Shown here piece after piece: positions 1-11,078 of a DNA stretch of 64,000 bases. The DNA is from Selaginella tamariscina (taxonomy: Eukaryota; Streptophyta; Lycopodiopsida; Selaginellales; Selaginellaceae), in contig PUQB01000064.1 of assembly GCA_003024785.1 (NCBI GenBank), forward strand, positions 496,001-560,000. The letters are read 5' to 3'. The notes beneath the pieces are model-generated. The model saw only the letters and a list, made by a program, of their open reading frames with translations. It was not told the DNA's origin and ran no database searches. The first letter of the stretch is position 1. Every line of letters begins with the position of its first letter. A program made the translations under genes and the position numbers.

Positions 1-734
1 CAAGGCCTCAACCACTAGTTTGTGGAACGTGAACTCGGCAATGCCTTTGAGCTTGCGAGCAGGTTTTCGGACCAAGGAATCTGACTAACTCCTTGGAAGT
101 GACGTGCCCCTTCTCAAAGGCAAGATCCTGCCAACGATAAGGATAGTCTAACCCTAGGGTGGGTTGTACCCCTGTCGTGTGGAAGTTTGGGCGGCACAAC
201 AGAGGGTTGCACCTTACGACACAAGCTTAGCTTGCACCGGTAGGAGGTTAACGAGCTCTCTTTTGAACCCAGGAAGCCTCACTACATATACTCTACCTTA
301 TTTATGTGACGGACCCCCCCCCCCCTGTTTACCTAAGTGAGTAAGTGGGCTGGCACGGAAATGCCAGCCCTTAGAGAAAATGGTTGTCCTAACCTAATCC
401 TAAACCTAACCCCTAGGGGGGGGTTTAGGACGTGGGGTTAGGGCAACCCTAGGGTTAGGTCAACCCTAGGGGTGTCCCTAACCCTTATTTTGACAAGCTA
501 TAATTCAACCCTAACGGAACGTCAAAATGGGGGGGAGGGTTCTCTAAATGGAAGTGCTAGCTTCGCCTAGAGTTTCTTGCAAATACCTAACGACACCCGG
601 CCGGACCATCACTAGATACCCAAGTGCACTATGCGGGCCTGTTTCTTCTACATCTAGGGTTCGTCACATAATCCAGTAGGTAACAACAGTCAAACCCCAA
701 AGTAAAGGGTCGAGTCATAGTAAAAACTATGACA
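1..734 (-). repeat. 3' LTR of element A, cut by the window edge
   Basis: The LTR start, TGTCATAG on the minus strand, lies at 734 going down, directly after a polypurine tract. The sequence matches the two LTRs at 48546-49533 and 54008-54992 in reverse orientation. It contains the same GGCTGGCA...TGCCAGCC hairpin, the poly-C (poly-G on the coding strand) tract near 317, and the telomere-like CCTAAC/CCCTAG block. Confidence 0.9.
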
Positions 735-749
735 CACTCCCCGCCTTTG
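735..749 (-). other. Polypurine tract of element A
   Basis: On the minus strand a purine-rich run (CAAAGGCGGGGAGTG) ends immediately before the LTR. It is the expected plus-strand priming site for reverse transcription. The same tract precedes the 3' LTR at 54008. Confidence 0.75.
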
Positions 750-1108
750 AAAATGTCAACGTCCTCGTTGACGTCTAACTCCAAGACTAGACTAGGTTAG
801 GAAAAATTAACTGAAAACTAACGCTAATCACTCTATGCGGAGTCAGCAAAAAGTTCACAAGTTTTATTACCCCCCTTGCATTACGCCCAAATACTTCAGA
901 ACCGTCGTTCACTGAGTGAGAACTCAGCTGCCGGAGGTACCACCTGCGACAAGAAGTCATTTGGAGACCTTTTGCACGTCTGCAAAGTCTGTCACCCGAC
1001 ACAGACAACAAGTTAGTTAATTTCTTTTAGTTAACTAGAATTTATATCGGAGGCCTCTAGTTAATGTTGTCTGTCGGCCCCTAGGTTAAGAAGAAATAAC
1101 TTTATTCC

Positions 1109-4100
1109 TTAATTAGTTTGAGACCTTGCCTCAAACTCATTCACCAACTCCATCGCGTTTTGTAGATTCTCCAATGGTTCCCATGTCGATTCGCACGCGG
1201 ATAGCCTTTCCATTTGACGAGATACTCAAACTTACGTTTTCGCGGTCCATAAACCTTCCTTTTGCCCAATATGGATTCGACTTCGTACTCCGTACCTTCA
1301 TGAACCAGCTCAGGGGGGACGTAAGTTTTCATATCTTTGCGGATGTTTCTCATCTTTGTGGAATGGCTCGAGCAAATTGACATGAAACACATTGTGTATT
1401 GTTCCCAACTCTGGAGGAAGATCCAACTCATAAGCCACTTTCCCTACTTGCTTCACCACCTTGTATGGACCTATGTAGTGCGATAGAAACTTCCTCGAAA
1501 GAGTCATTGGAACCTTCAGGTTTTTGGTACTCAACAATACCATATCCCCAACCTGATACTCTACATCCCGCCGATGCTTATCGTACTGCTGACGATACCT
1601 TTCCTGTGCTGCAGCCATCGCTTGACGAGCAGCTTCCCATGTTCGATACAATTGTCCCGTGAACTCTGCTACAGATGGAACTCGATTGCTATCGTCTTTC
1701 GGTAACACCATACTCTGAGGAATACCACCCTTATTCCCAGTTAACACTTCCATCGGGCTACATCCGATTGCAGTGTGCATCGAGTTATTGTAACATATCT
1801 CAGCCATATCTAAGTGTTCAGCCCAATCAAGTTGATCACCTTGAACATAGCATCTGAGATAGTCCTCGACTTGTCGGTTCACCCTCTCCGTCTGACCATC
1901 AGTTTGCGGATGGTAGCTGTACTAACTTGAGCATCGTACCAAATGCTTAAAATGTTCCCCAAAACTTCCAGTAAACCGAGGATCTCGATCTGAGATCATG
2001 GTTTCGGTCCGCGCACTCTTATGACTTCGTGGAAGAACAACTTTGCTGCTTGAATTGCATTCACTGTCTCTACAGTTGGAATGAAATGAGCAACCTTTGA
2101 AAACGATCGACCACCATGAGCGCATTAAAACCACAAGATTTTGGCAATCCCATGATAAAGTCCAAAGTAACACTTTGAAATGGCCTCTGGAATCGGTATA
2201 CATTGCAACTTCCCAGCTCGTTTTTGCGATCGGCTCTTTACTTGTTGACATGTGGGGCATGTCTTGACATATTGGCAACATCATCTATCATACCCGGCCA
2301 ATAGAATCCCTGTTCAACAAAGCCAACGTCTTATGCCTTCCACCATGTCCAAAAGGAACATCGTGATGCTCTCTTAACAGCCTCTCCCTCCATGTCCCTT
2401 CTGGAACATAGAGTCTCTTTTCTTTATAATAAAGAACTCCATCTCGTACCGCAAAATGCGCCTGTTTGAGTGCATCCATTCGACTTTCTATTCCTGCTGG
2501 AATATTACCATCTCTTCGTAACTTGATGTTTCCTCTTTTCCACCAGGCTCAAAGCCTCTTTAGCAAACTTGTCCTGAGGATACGCCGTCACAAATTCATC
2601 CACCAAAGTAGACATGGGTGCTGACATAATCGAAGATGGCCTTTCTACTGAGTGCATCAGCTACCACATTGTCCTTTCCCGCTTTGTTTGATTTCAGGCT
2701 GAAATCGTGCCAACTTTGCTGCCATCTAGCATACTTCGGCGATAGCTTCGGCTGCGTTTCAAAATACCTTAGAGTTACACTATCTGTCCAAACCACAGTG
2801 CCATGACTTGGAAGATAATGACGCCAATACTCCAAGGAAGCAACAATAGCATACATCTCCTTTTCGTGAGTAGGCCATCGAGTTTGCGCGGCATCTAACT
2901 TCTTCGAGAAGAAGGACACTGGATGTCCTTTTTGTTGCAATACACCACCAATTGCAAAGTCGGAAGCGTCACATTCTACTTCAAAGGGATCTTCAAAGAT
3001 GGGCAACTGCAAAACTGGCTCAGAAGAGATAGCCTCTTTGAGTTTGACGAACGCACGTTGGCACTCTGGAGTCCAATGCCATGGAATGTTTTTCGTAAGA
3101 TCTGTCAATGGGGCCGCTATTTCTGAGTAACCCTTTATGAATCTTCGGTAATACCCTGTCAGACCAAGAAATGATCTAACTTCATGCACATCTTTTAAAG
3201 TCATCCACTCAGTAATAGCTTGAATTTTCTTTGGGTCCATGGCAACCTCCCCACCTGAGATCAAGTGTCCCAAGAAATCTATCTTGGTTTGACCAAATGC
3301 GCACTTGCTTTCTTTAGCATACAATCTCTCTCAATCTCTGAAACACTTTTTCTAAGTGTTCCACATGTTCCTCAATTGTCGAACTGAAAATCAGAATGTC
3401 ATCAATATACACCACTACGAACTCGTCTAGATAGTCTCTAAACACATCATCCATCATTGTGCAAAAAGTTGCTGGAGCATTGCACAACCCGAATGGCAAG
3501 ACTAGAAACTCAAATGATCCATAACGCGTTCGAAAAGCGGTCTTCTCAATGTCATTCTCTGCTACCCGAATCTGATGGTACCCGATCTCAAGTCTATTCT
3601 TGAAAAATACTTTGCTTTCGATAGCTATCAAATAAGTCGTCCACTCGTGGAAGAGGATACTTATTTTTGATAGTTATCGCGTTCAGCTCGATAGTCCACA
3701 CACATTCGCATCGTACCATCCTTTTTCATTACAACAAGATAGGTGCACCATATGGCGATCGACTAGGTCGAATGTGTCCTCGACCATCAATTCTGTCAGC
3801 TGTCTCTTCAATTCTACTAACTCTTGAGGATTCAACCGATATGGGGCTCTTGCCGGTGGAGACGAACCTGGCAAAATCTCTATCCTGTGGTCCACAACTC
3901 GACGTGGAGGTAACTCGGGCGGCAAGTCTTCTGGCAACACATCCTTGAAACATGTTCAAGACTTCCAAAATAGGTTCAGGAACAGATTCTTGACCATCTC
4001 CTATTTTGACTTCACCAGTATCCAAAACCATTGCAAGAAACACACGTTCCCGATGTCTAACTGCCTTACGCAACTGAGTTAAGGTAAGGAACATAGGATT

Positions 4101-4539
4101 CCAATCCTTATCAGTTAGCGTTTCCATTTTGAGCGTGTCTTTCTAATGTCTTCTTTATCTGCTGCAAGCGTGATTCGATTGTCTCCAAACCCCTCATTTC
4201 GATTACATGTTTATGGTTCCATACCCAAACAAAGTCAAACCCCGTCATATTCAAGACAACTAAGTCTAGCTTAGCCTTCCAATCTTTGATTTGGACAGGA
4301 ACTGCCCTTGCTATATTATTAGTATTTTGAGAACCTTTGCCAAAATTGATCTTTATTTCACACATCTTTATTACATCCAAATTCAATCGACGAGCTAGAC
4401 TAGTCGATATGAAGTTGTATGTTGCTCCAGTATCGATCATCATTCGGACTCGGTCCCCTCGTATCCTTCCTGTCAAATATAGCAAAGGGTCAGTTTTGTC
4501 TTGAATAGCGAATAAGGCAGGTTGTGTCTGGCACAACAT
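1109..4539 (-). pseudogene. pol polyprotein of element A: protease, RT, RNase H, integrase, chromodomain
   Basis: Domain order on the minus strand: aspartic protease with motif MIDTGATYNF near 4440-4411; reverse transcriptase with the catalytic YIDD at 3410-3399 and the LPFGLCNAPATF block; RNase H ending in NVVADALSRKA near 2640; integrase with a GHGGRHKTL zinc-binding segment near 2350-2300, the ISDRDPRF aspartate block near 2000-1975 and the C-terminal region 1882-1310; and a chromodomain (EYLVKWKGYP) near 1210. Several frame changes are visible, near 3700, 2285, 1920 and 1310, so it cannot be read as one protein. It supplies the RT segment that is missing from the related element at 48546. 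Function in the family: replication and chromatin-targeted integration. Confidence 0.88.
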
Positions 4540-5335
4540 TACCTCTTCTGACTCATCTTCCGGATCTTCAAGCGTTTCTGGTTCAGCAACTTCCTCTTTA
4601 CCATCGCCTTGAAATGTCCTGATTGTTGGAGGGTGCCTGACATCTTTAGCAAAATGACAGGCTTGTTACAATATAACATTTCACAACCCCGCCTGCGGAA
4701 CGCGGGGGAGCAGACTTTGGAGCCGATCCTTTGGCCTGCTGAGGGGTGGTAACGCCAATGGTTTCCGAAATCCGGTGGGTCTTGATGTGTCCGAAAACTT
4801 GGAACTGCCACAAAGGGACTTGCACTTCGAATTGATGGCGATTGATCTGGTCGCCTATCAAACCTTCTGAACCCAGACTTTGGAGGAAACTTCCTTGGTT
4901 TAGGTTTTGCTTCCTCCCCTTTGTACAAGTCTTCTAACGACATGCCATAAGCAACCTTTTGAGCTGCCTCTTGACATTCCCGATAGCTTGTTGGCTTGTA
5001 CCTTAAGATTTCTCTTCGCGTCTTCTCATTCAAGCTAGCCATGAAGCAACTTCGAGCTTCATCATCACTCATATTTGGCACCAATCGCCGTACACTTTCG
5101 AATCGATAAACGTGGTCCATTGGACTTCCCCGAACTCCCTGTTGACAAAGTGCCAGGTCAGCACGCAATCGCAAACCGAGATCATCCGGCATATACTGCT
5201 TTTTGATCTCCTTTTTCATGTGCTTCCAGCTGTTTCGGTATCCACGTTCACCTTCAACAATTCGCCACCAAGTCTTAGCTTCTTCTTTAAGAAACTGCTT
5301 GGCACATGCAACCTTTTCTGTCTTTCTCACAGAAG
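4539..5335 (-). pseudogene. gag of element A, 5'-truncated
   Basis: The retrotransposon gag capsid region is recognisable (WWRIVEGERGY, QGVRGSPMDHVYRFESVRRL, NEKTRREILRYKP). It aligns throughout with gag of the element at 50250-51000. The CCHC knuckle is damaged: only part (YCNKP) remains near 4670 and the frame is shifted around it. The N-terminal 130 or so residues are absent because the element is cut at about 5335. Confidence 0.85.
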
Positions 5336-5400
5336 CCAGTTCCAGTGCTAACTATCTCGTTATTCCGAAGAAGACATACTTTATCTTCAGTATTATACAT
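5336..5400 (-). pseudogene. 5' fragment of the DUF7869-type transposase gene (copy A)
   Basis: The sequence matches 33517-33586 of copy B, which holds the start of the transposase-like gene. Only about the first 20 codons survive. The rest is replaced by gypsy element A at about 5335, so this copy cannot supply transposase. Confidence 0.8.
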
Positions 5401-5550
5401 ATTGTCCTACACATAAATAATTGTGTTATTTATGATATCTGTTTATGCAATATTTATAAGAAATCATAACTGCAGTTGCTTAATAATATGCATGTGTAAT
5501 AATACATAATTATATATAAAAATAATATCTCATGCTTTATTAATAAAACT

Positions 5551-6320
5551 GATGGGCGGATTAATCCCGCCGCAGACTCTACCCCTTCAAAGTGAGTCAG
5601 CGGGATTAATCCCGCCGCCGACTCTACCCCATCGGAGAGAGTCGGCGGGATTAATCCCGCCGCGGACTCTACCCCGTCGGAGAGAGGCGGCGAGATTAAT
5701 CCCGCCGCCGATACTTCCTCGTTGGAAAAGAGCGGCGGGATTAATCCCGCCGCGGGCTCCCTCCGACTAGGAAGTACCGGCGGGATTAATCCTGCCGCTG
5801 GATCTTCCTCGTCTGTGAGAGTCGGCGGGATTAATCCCGCCGCAAATTCCTCCGACGAGGAAGAGGGGCGGGATTAATCCCGCCACAACACTGACAACAG
5901 AGAATAGGCGGCGGGATTAATCCCACCCACAACTCTGACGACGGGGAATAAGCGGCGGGATTAATCCCGCCCACAACTCTCTCCGAAACTATGATTTTAA
6001 AGAGATTCGGGATGAATTCTGCCCACAAATATTTAAAACAGGGAAGTAGTGGCGAGATTAATTCCGCCACCCCTTCTCTGCCTCCTAAAATGATTGGCGA
6101 GATTAATCCCGCCAACAACTCTTTCTAATAAATTCAAGTAAATCATTATCCGTTGAAAGAGTTATCGGCGGGATTAATCTCGCCGCTCTTTTTAAAAGGC
6201 GGAGAAGCATTGCTCGAACTAATTCTGCCATAGTTATGAAAGAGATGGTGGCGGGATTAATCCCGCCACCCTTCAAAGAGGAGAAAAAAAATGGCCGAAT
6301 TAATCCCGTCGCCCCGGCTA
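5551..6320. repeat. Palindrome array 1, copy A (45-bp period)
   Basis: The perfect 18-bp palindrome GGCGGGATTAATCCCGCC and close variants recur with centres at about 5562, 5607, 5652, 5697, 5742, 5787 and 5832. These are exactly 45 bp apart. The next steps are 43-44 bp (5875, 5918, 5962), followed by more degenerate copies to about 6320. Intervening 25-bp stretches vary but are often imperfect palindromes themselves (for example ACTCT...AGAGT flanks). The array lies just upstream of the transposase start. Apparent open frames through it (GGINPAA / GLIPP peptides) are by-products of the repeat. It is not CRISPR: repeats are short and palindromic, and the spacers resemble one another. Confidence 0.95.
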
Positions 6321-7640
6321 ACCGAGAATACTAAGTTAAAAGTATATTTAAACGGGATAAATCCCTAACAGAATATATTGTAATCCTAATGCATTCCTAA
6401 ATCCCTAAATTCTAAAATTTAAGAGAGAATGTAAGAGAGTGAATCTTTATAAATATATCTAAATTTGTTTATAATACTTACTTGTAAACAGCACTGAAGG
6501 CGCCGTGCTTTCCTATAAACAATAGCGCACCCAATTTAATGTCGCTCCTGAGCTGATCACTAAGAAGAAAAAGAAAATCTGAAGAGTGAAAATGGAGAAA
6601 CCCTTGCCGGAGAAAGAACCAGATCTGAATTTAGTGGGAAATTAAATGTATTTTCAAATTTACATGTCAAACTGATTATACTTATGTCAAAAATTCAAAA
6701 ATTTTGAAATAACAGAAAAGAAAATTTAAGATGAATTGAAACAAATAACCGACAGTCTGACATATATACTCTCCAATTCCAATGAGTGTTTTAAAATTGC
6801 ATTTAATGTCATTTAAGTGCTTCAAGCTGTTTAATATTATGAAATTTTTGTAATTATTTTACATTCTTAATATTCAAGTATATATTATTAAGTTTATTTA
6901 TATATATAATATATACTAATACAATAAATAAATTGATATATTATTATGTATCATTTAAAAATATAGTCTATTTATTATTATTATTTTTCTTAATTACTCG
7001 AGTAAAATTTACATTTCCTACTATTAATTGGATATTCTTTGTTATTTTCTTAATATTTAAAGAATATTCCACTATTAAACATGATTATCATAAATTAAAT
7101 TAGTCTTATTCTTAATTATCTCAGTAATTATTCTACATTTGTATATATTATAGTGATTTTCTCAATTAATTTGTTATTATTTCAAGAATATTCTAGTGTT
7201 AAACCTTATTATCAATATAAATTAATTATATATTATTAAAACTATATATGGCTATATATTAGATAAAATCATATATTATTATGTATAATTTAAAATATGT
7301 TCATAGTGTGTATATTAATATTATTTTCTTAATTATTCGATGTTTGTTTTGCACATATTATATATAAACACAATCATAAATTTATATATACATGTGCACA
7401 CGCATTAGAAGCACTTACAGAGACACATATGCACACACATGCACATTGCCCTAAACCAAACTTGAGAAATTATATGCTTCTTTATTGAAAAACATCATGT
7501 TCAATGCATGTATGATCTATATGTACTCAGTGTGTGTGTATGTAACACATTGAATTTACACATGTAATATATATGTATGTCTGTGTGTATACACGTGTGT
7601 ATGTATATATGTTACTAATATAATATATGCAATGTGTACG
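6321..7640. other. AT-rich non-coding middle section, copy A
   Basis: No convincing coding sequence. The stretch aligns with 34181-35780 of copy B, which has an extra tandem duplication of about 330 bp in its AT-rich part. Many TAATTA/ATATAT runs are present. Confidence 0.7.
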
Positions 7641-8190
7641 ATTTTCATTTGTTAACACTCTATCTCTCTCATACATACACAGTGTCACCATGCATAATCC
7701 CTTCTCTCATACACCATGCATGATCATGATCCATAATATGTAGCCTGTCTCTTCTTCTCATACATACACACCATGCATGATCCATAATATGTAGATGTTA
7801 CAATATTATGTATATGTATAATGTATATCTGTGTATAACACTCCTCTCATACATAAACACCATGCATGATCCATCTAACCCTAAACCTAAACCCTATGTA
7901 ACACATTGAATTTACACATATAATATGTATGTGTCTGTGTGTATACACGTGTGTATTAATGTGTGTACTATAATCCAATGTGTATGAATTTAATTTGTTA
8001 ACATTCTCACTCTTCTCTCATACATACACACCAATGCATGATCCATGTAAAATGTACTATCTCTTCTCTCAAACATACACACCATGCATAATCCATAATA
8101 TATTGTCACTCTTCTCTCATACATACACACCATACATGATTCTTACTCTGTCTCTAATATTAATATGTATTATATATGTATGTCTATGAT
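7641..8190. repeat. Degenerate minisatellite (ATACACACCATGCATGATCC type), copy A
   Basis: A loosely tandem unit recurs at roughly 60-120-bp intervals. It is built from TCTCTCATACATACACACC, ATGCATGATCCATAATATG and GTGTATACACGTGTGTA blocks. One CCTAAACCTAAACCC telomere-like tract sits near 7880. The same minisatellite is longer in copy B (35760-36620). Confidence 0.7.
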
Positions 8191-8469
8191 AATACTATGT
8201 GTGTAATATGTATCGCTGCACGTGAAACTTTAACACTCTCATGGACACACACGTGTTAAACCCCTGCATGATATTTATTTTGGGTGTATGTGATACACCC
8301 ACGCACACGCACACGCTATATAAATGAAAGAATATTCATTTAGGGCGAATCACTAGTTTAATCTTTTTAGGTTTAATATATTCTTAGAAGCATATTCGAT
8401 TAGGTTAATATATATTCTATTCCTTTTGGTTTAAGTATATCTTAGGTTTTGTAAGGCGCGGCGGGCAGC

Positions 8470-8676
8470 GTGGAAATCTCCTTCTCTCTCTCACACAGGT
8501 GAGATCTCTCTCTCTCTCTCTCACACGCACACTCCTCTGAGTTTATTTATTTATTTTATTCACATATATATTTATATGTGTGTATCTTAATAATATAATT
8601 TAGATCTCTATCTCTCGCACACACACGCACACTCGTTATACATATATACACACACACATTATATATATAATATATC

Positions 8677-8708
<32 letters not shown>

Positions 8709-8716
8709 CTGTGTGG

Positions 8717-8761
<45 letters not shown>

Positions 8762-9320
8762 TTCTCCTTCTCTCTCTCTTCTTCTCTTCTCTCGCACACA
8801 CATGCACACTCGTATACGTATACACACACAGATATATATATATATATATATAATATATATATATAATATATATATAATATATATTCTGTATATATATATA
8901 TATAATATATCCTTTTCTCTCTCTCTCTTCTCTATAGATCTCTATCTCTCACACACATGCACACTCGTATACATATACACACACACACAGATATATATAT
9001 ATATATTCTATTTATTTACTATATATAATGTGTGTGTGTGTTTGTTTATCTGATGATTTTATTTGTTTCACACACGCCATACACACGATATACATATACA
9101 CAATATATATATATATATACCTATGTACATACATATATTGTGACCAGTATCTGTATAATTTTATTTATTTATCTATCTACTCGCACACACATGCGTATAT
9201 ACATATACATATAGTGTGTGTGTGTATCTGTATAATTTATCTGATTTGACTATCTCTGGCACACACACGCACTCTCCTACACACACATATACATATATAT
9301 ATCTGTATGTGTGTGTGTGT
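8470..9320. repeat. (TA)n, (CA)n and (TC)n microsatellites, copy A
   Basis: Long alternating TA tracts (for example 8685-8760 and 8830-8910), CACACA tracts and TCTCTC tracts dominate. Copy B (36900-38090) has the same material, expanded by extra tandem units of about 370-395 bp. No gene is supported here. Confidence 0.85.
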
Positions 9321-10757
9321 AGCGGCGGGATTAATCCCGCCGCTATATGGTGAGACCTGTTGTAGCGCAGGATTAATCCCGCCGCTATATAATTAGCCAC
9401 TCGGCGGCGGGATTAATCCCCACTCATTTGTTACCCTCATGAGTGGCGGGATTAATCCGCCGCCATTTCAGGTCCGAGTGAAGGGCCTGGGCGGCAAGAT
9501 TAATCCCTCTGCCTACGCATGCCCTGCGCGGAATCGGGCAGGATTCCCGCCGCCATTGGCCTGCCTGAAGGGCCTAGGCGGTGGATTAACCGCCGGATTC
9601 CGCACAGAGCATTTGGCGTCCGGCGGGATTACCCGCCGCCATTTCAGGTCCGAGTGAAGGGCTTGGGCGGCAGGATTAATCCCTCCGCCTACGCATGCCT
9701 GCACAGAATCGGGCGGGATTTATCTCGCCGCCATTGGCCTGCCTGAAGGCCTAGGCGGTGGGATTAATCCTGCCGGATTCCGCACAGAGCATTGGCGTCC
9801 GGCGGGATAATCCGCCGCCATTTCAGGTCCGAGTGAAGGGCTTGGCGGCAGGATTAATCCCTCCGCCTACGCATGCCTGCACAGAATCGGGCGGGATTTA
9901 TCCCGCCCGCCATTGGCCTGCCTGAAGGGCCTAGGGGGCGGGATTAATCCCGCCGGATTTCGCACAAGGCATTGGCGTTCGGCGGGATTATCCTGCCGAC
10001 TAAGGCCAAGTGAAGGGCCTGGGCGGCGGGATTAATCCTGCCGCATACGCATGCCCTGCACGGAATCGGGCGGGATTTATCCCCGCCATTGGCCTGCCTT
10101 AAGGCCTAGGCGGCGAGATTAATCCCGCCCGATTCCGCGCAGGGCATTGGCGTCCAGGCGGGATTAATCCCGCCGCCTAGGCCCGAGTGAAGGGCCTGGG
10201 GCGGCGGATTAATCCCGCTCCCTGCGGAATCGGGCGGGATTAATCCCGCCGCCAAAGGCCTGCCTGAAGGGCCTAGGCGGCGGGATTAATCCCGCCCGAT
10301 TTCGAGCAGGGAATTGGCGTCCGGCGGGATTAATCCCGCCGCATAGGGACCGAGTGAAGGCCCTGGGCGGCGGGATTAATCCCGCCGAGCCTTCAATGCC
10401 TGTTGGAGGAATGAATCCCGCCACCCTTCCTTTTTTCTCCATTGGTGAGTCGGACCAATCCCAAACGTTTCTGTCTGAGACGTAGAAGGTTTACAACATA
10501 CCAATGGAGAGAACTGGGAAGGGTGGGAAATTCATTTAACCATCCCTTACATGGTGGGCGAGATTAATCCCGCCTCCTTTCTGGAGTCACTGAAGGGGTG
10601 TGAAATAAATCCTGCCCAGTTCTCTCTGAGACCGAGAAGGGTGGCAAGATTAATTCCGCACTCCCGTTCAAGGCCTCCAGAAAGGTGGCGAGATTAATCC
10701 CGCCCACTCTTTCAGGAGGCATTGAAGGGTGGCGAGATTAATCCCGCCGCACCTTCC
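9321..10757. repeat. Palindrome array 2, copy A
   Basis: The same GGCGGGATTAATCCCGCC palindrome recurs at about 40-48-bp spacing through 1.4 kb. Good copies are centred near 9332, 9374, 9414, 10241, 10287, 10331 and 10377. The spacers differ from those of array 1 and form a higher-order repeat: blocks with ATGCCCTGCGCGGAATC, its reverse complement, CATTGGCCTGCCTGAAGGGCC and CGAGTGAAGGGCCTGGG alternate. Spacers therefore also form inverted repeats. The array ends about 320 bp before the ATG of the ParB-methyltransferase gene. Confidence 0.95.
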
Positions 10758-10780
10758 ATGTGAATATATATGTGTATTAG

Positions 10781-10790
10781 TATATATAAG
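10781..10790 (+). promoter_or_regulatory. Possible TATA box of the rightward genes, copy A
   Basis: TATATATAAG lies just after array 2 and about 290 bp before the first ATG. The same site is at 39702-39711 in copy B. A splice-acceptor-like TTTTGCAG at 11035-11042 suggests a 5' UTR intron. This is position and motif evidence only. Confidence 0.35.
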
Positions 10791-11078
10791 TTGCATATCT
10801 CATTTTATTTACTTTTATCATCTTATCATAATATTTCGAGTAAAAGCTAGGAAACTATGTAAAACTGTCCAGAGCTCACATTTGTGGTGGTTCTAAAACG
10901 AAATGTTATCTTTCTTTTGAAAGCACAAAAGGACAGTTAATTACGTCTACTTCTCTCTGTGTATTATTTTTGTATATTCGGGTTTATACAAGTGTGTGTG
11001 CGTTTTTATATGATTTGTATTCATAGTGTATTATTTTGCAGAAGGACGATTTAAAAACAAGGAGATCGAGTCATTAGT

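Larger units (their letters stand above)
1..5335 (-). mobile_element. Ty3/gypsy LTR retrotransposon, 5'-truncated (element A)
   Basis: Reading the minus strand, gag, protease, reverse transcriptase, RNase H, integrase and chromodomain follow in the chromovirus order, then a polypurine tract and an LTR that runs off the window start. The internal sequence is closely related to the complete element at 48546-54992. The 5' LTR, primer-binding site and start of gag are missing: at about 5335 gag homology stops and sequence matching the first codons of the DUF7869 transposase gene of the large DNA element begins. Bases 751-1108 are the untranslated stretch between chromodomain and LTR. The order of insertion and deletion at the junction cannot be decided from one copy. 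Confidence 0.9.

Noticed and set aside
1126-1857. Plus-strand open frames opposite the gypsy integrase
   Set aside because: They are antisense shadows of the integrase and chromodomain coding strand.
5552-6118. Open frames encoding GGINPAA / GLIPP-type repeat peptides through the palindrome arrays (also 9439-10442, 33708-34019, 38327-39473)
   Set aside because: They are produced on both strands by translation of the GATTAATC palindrome repeat and show no independent coding signal.
5551-6320. CRISPR-like array (regular repeats with variable spacers)
   Set aside because: The repeat is an 18-bp palindrome with many variants, spacers resemble each other and are themselves semi-palindromic, no cas genes are present, and the context is a plant transposon.
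8556-9249. Tyr/Ile/Thr/His-rich small open frames in microsatellites (also 36856-38065 and 55862-56058)
   Set aside because: They are translations of TA and CA dinucleotide repeats, present in several frames on both strands.
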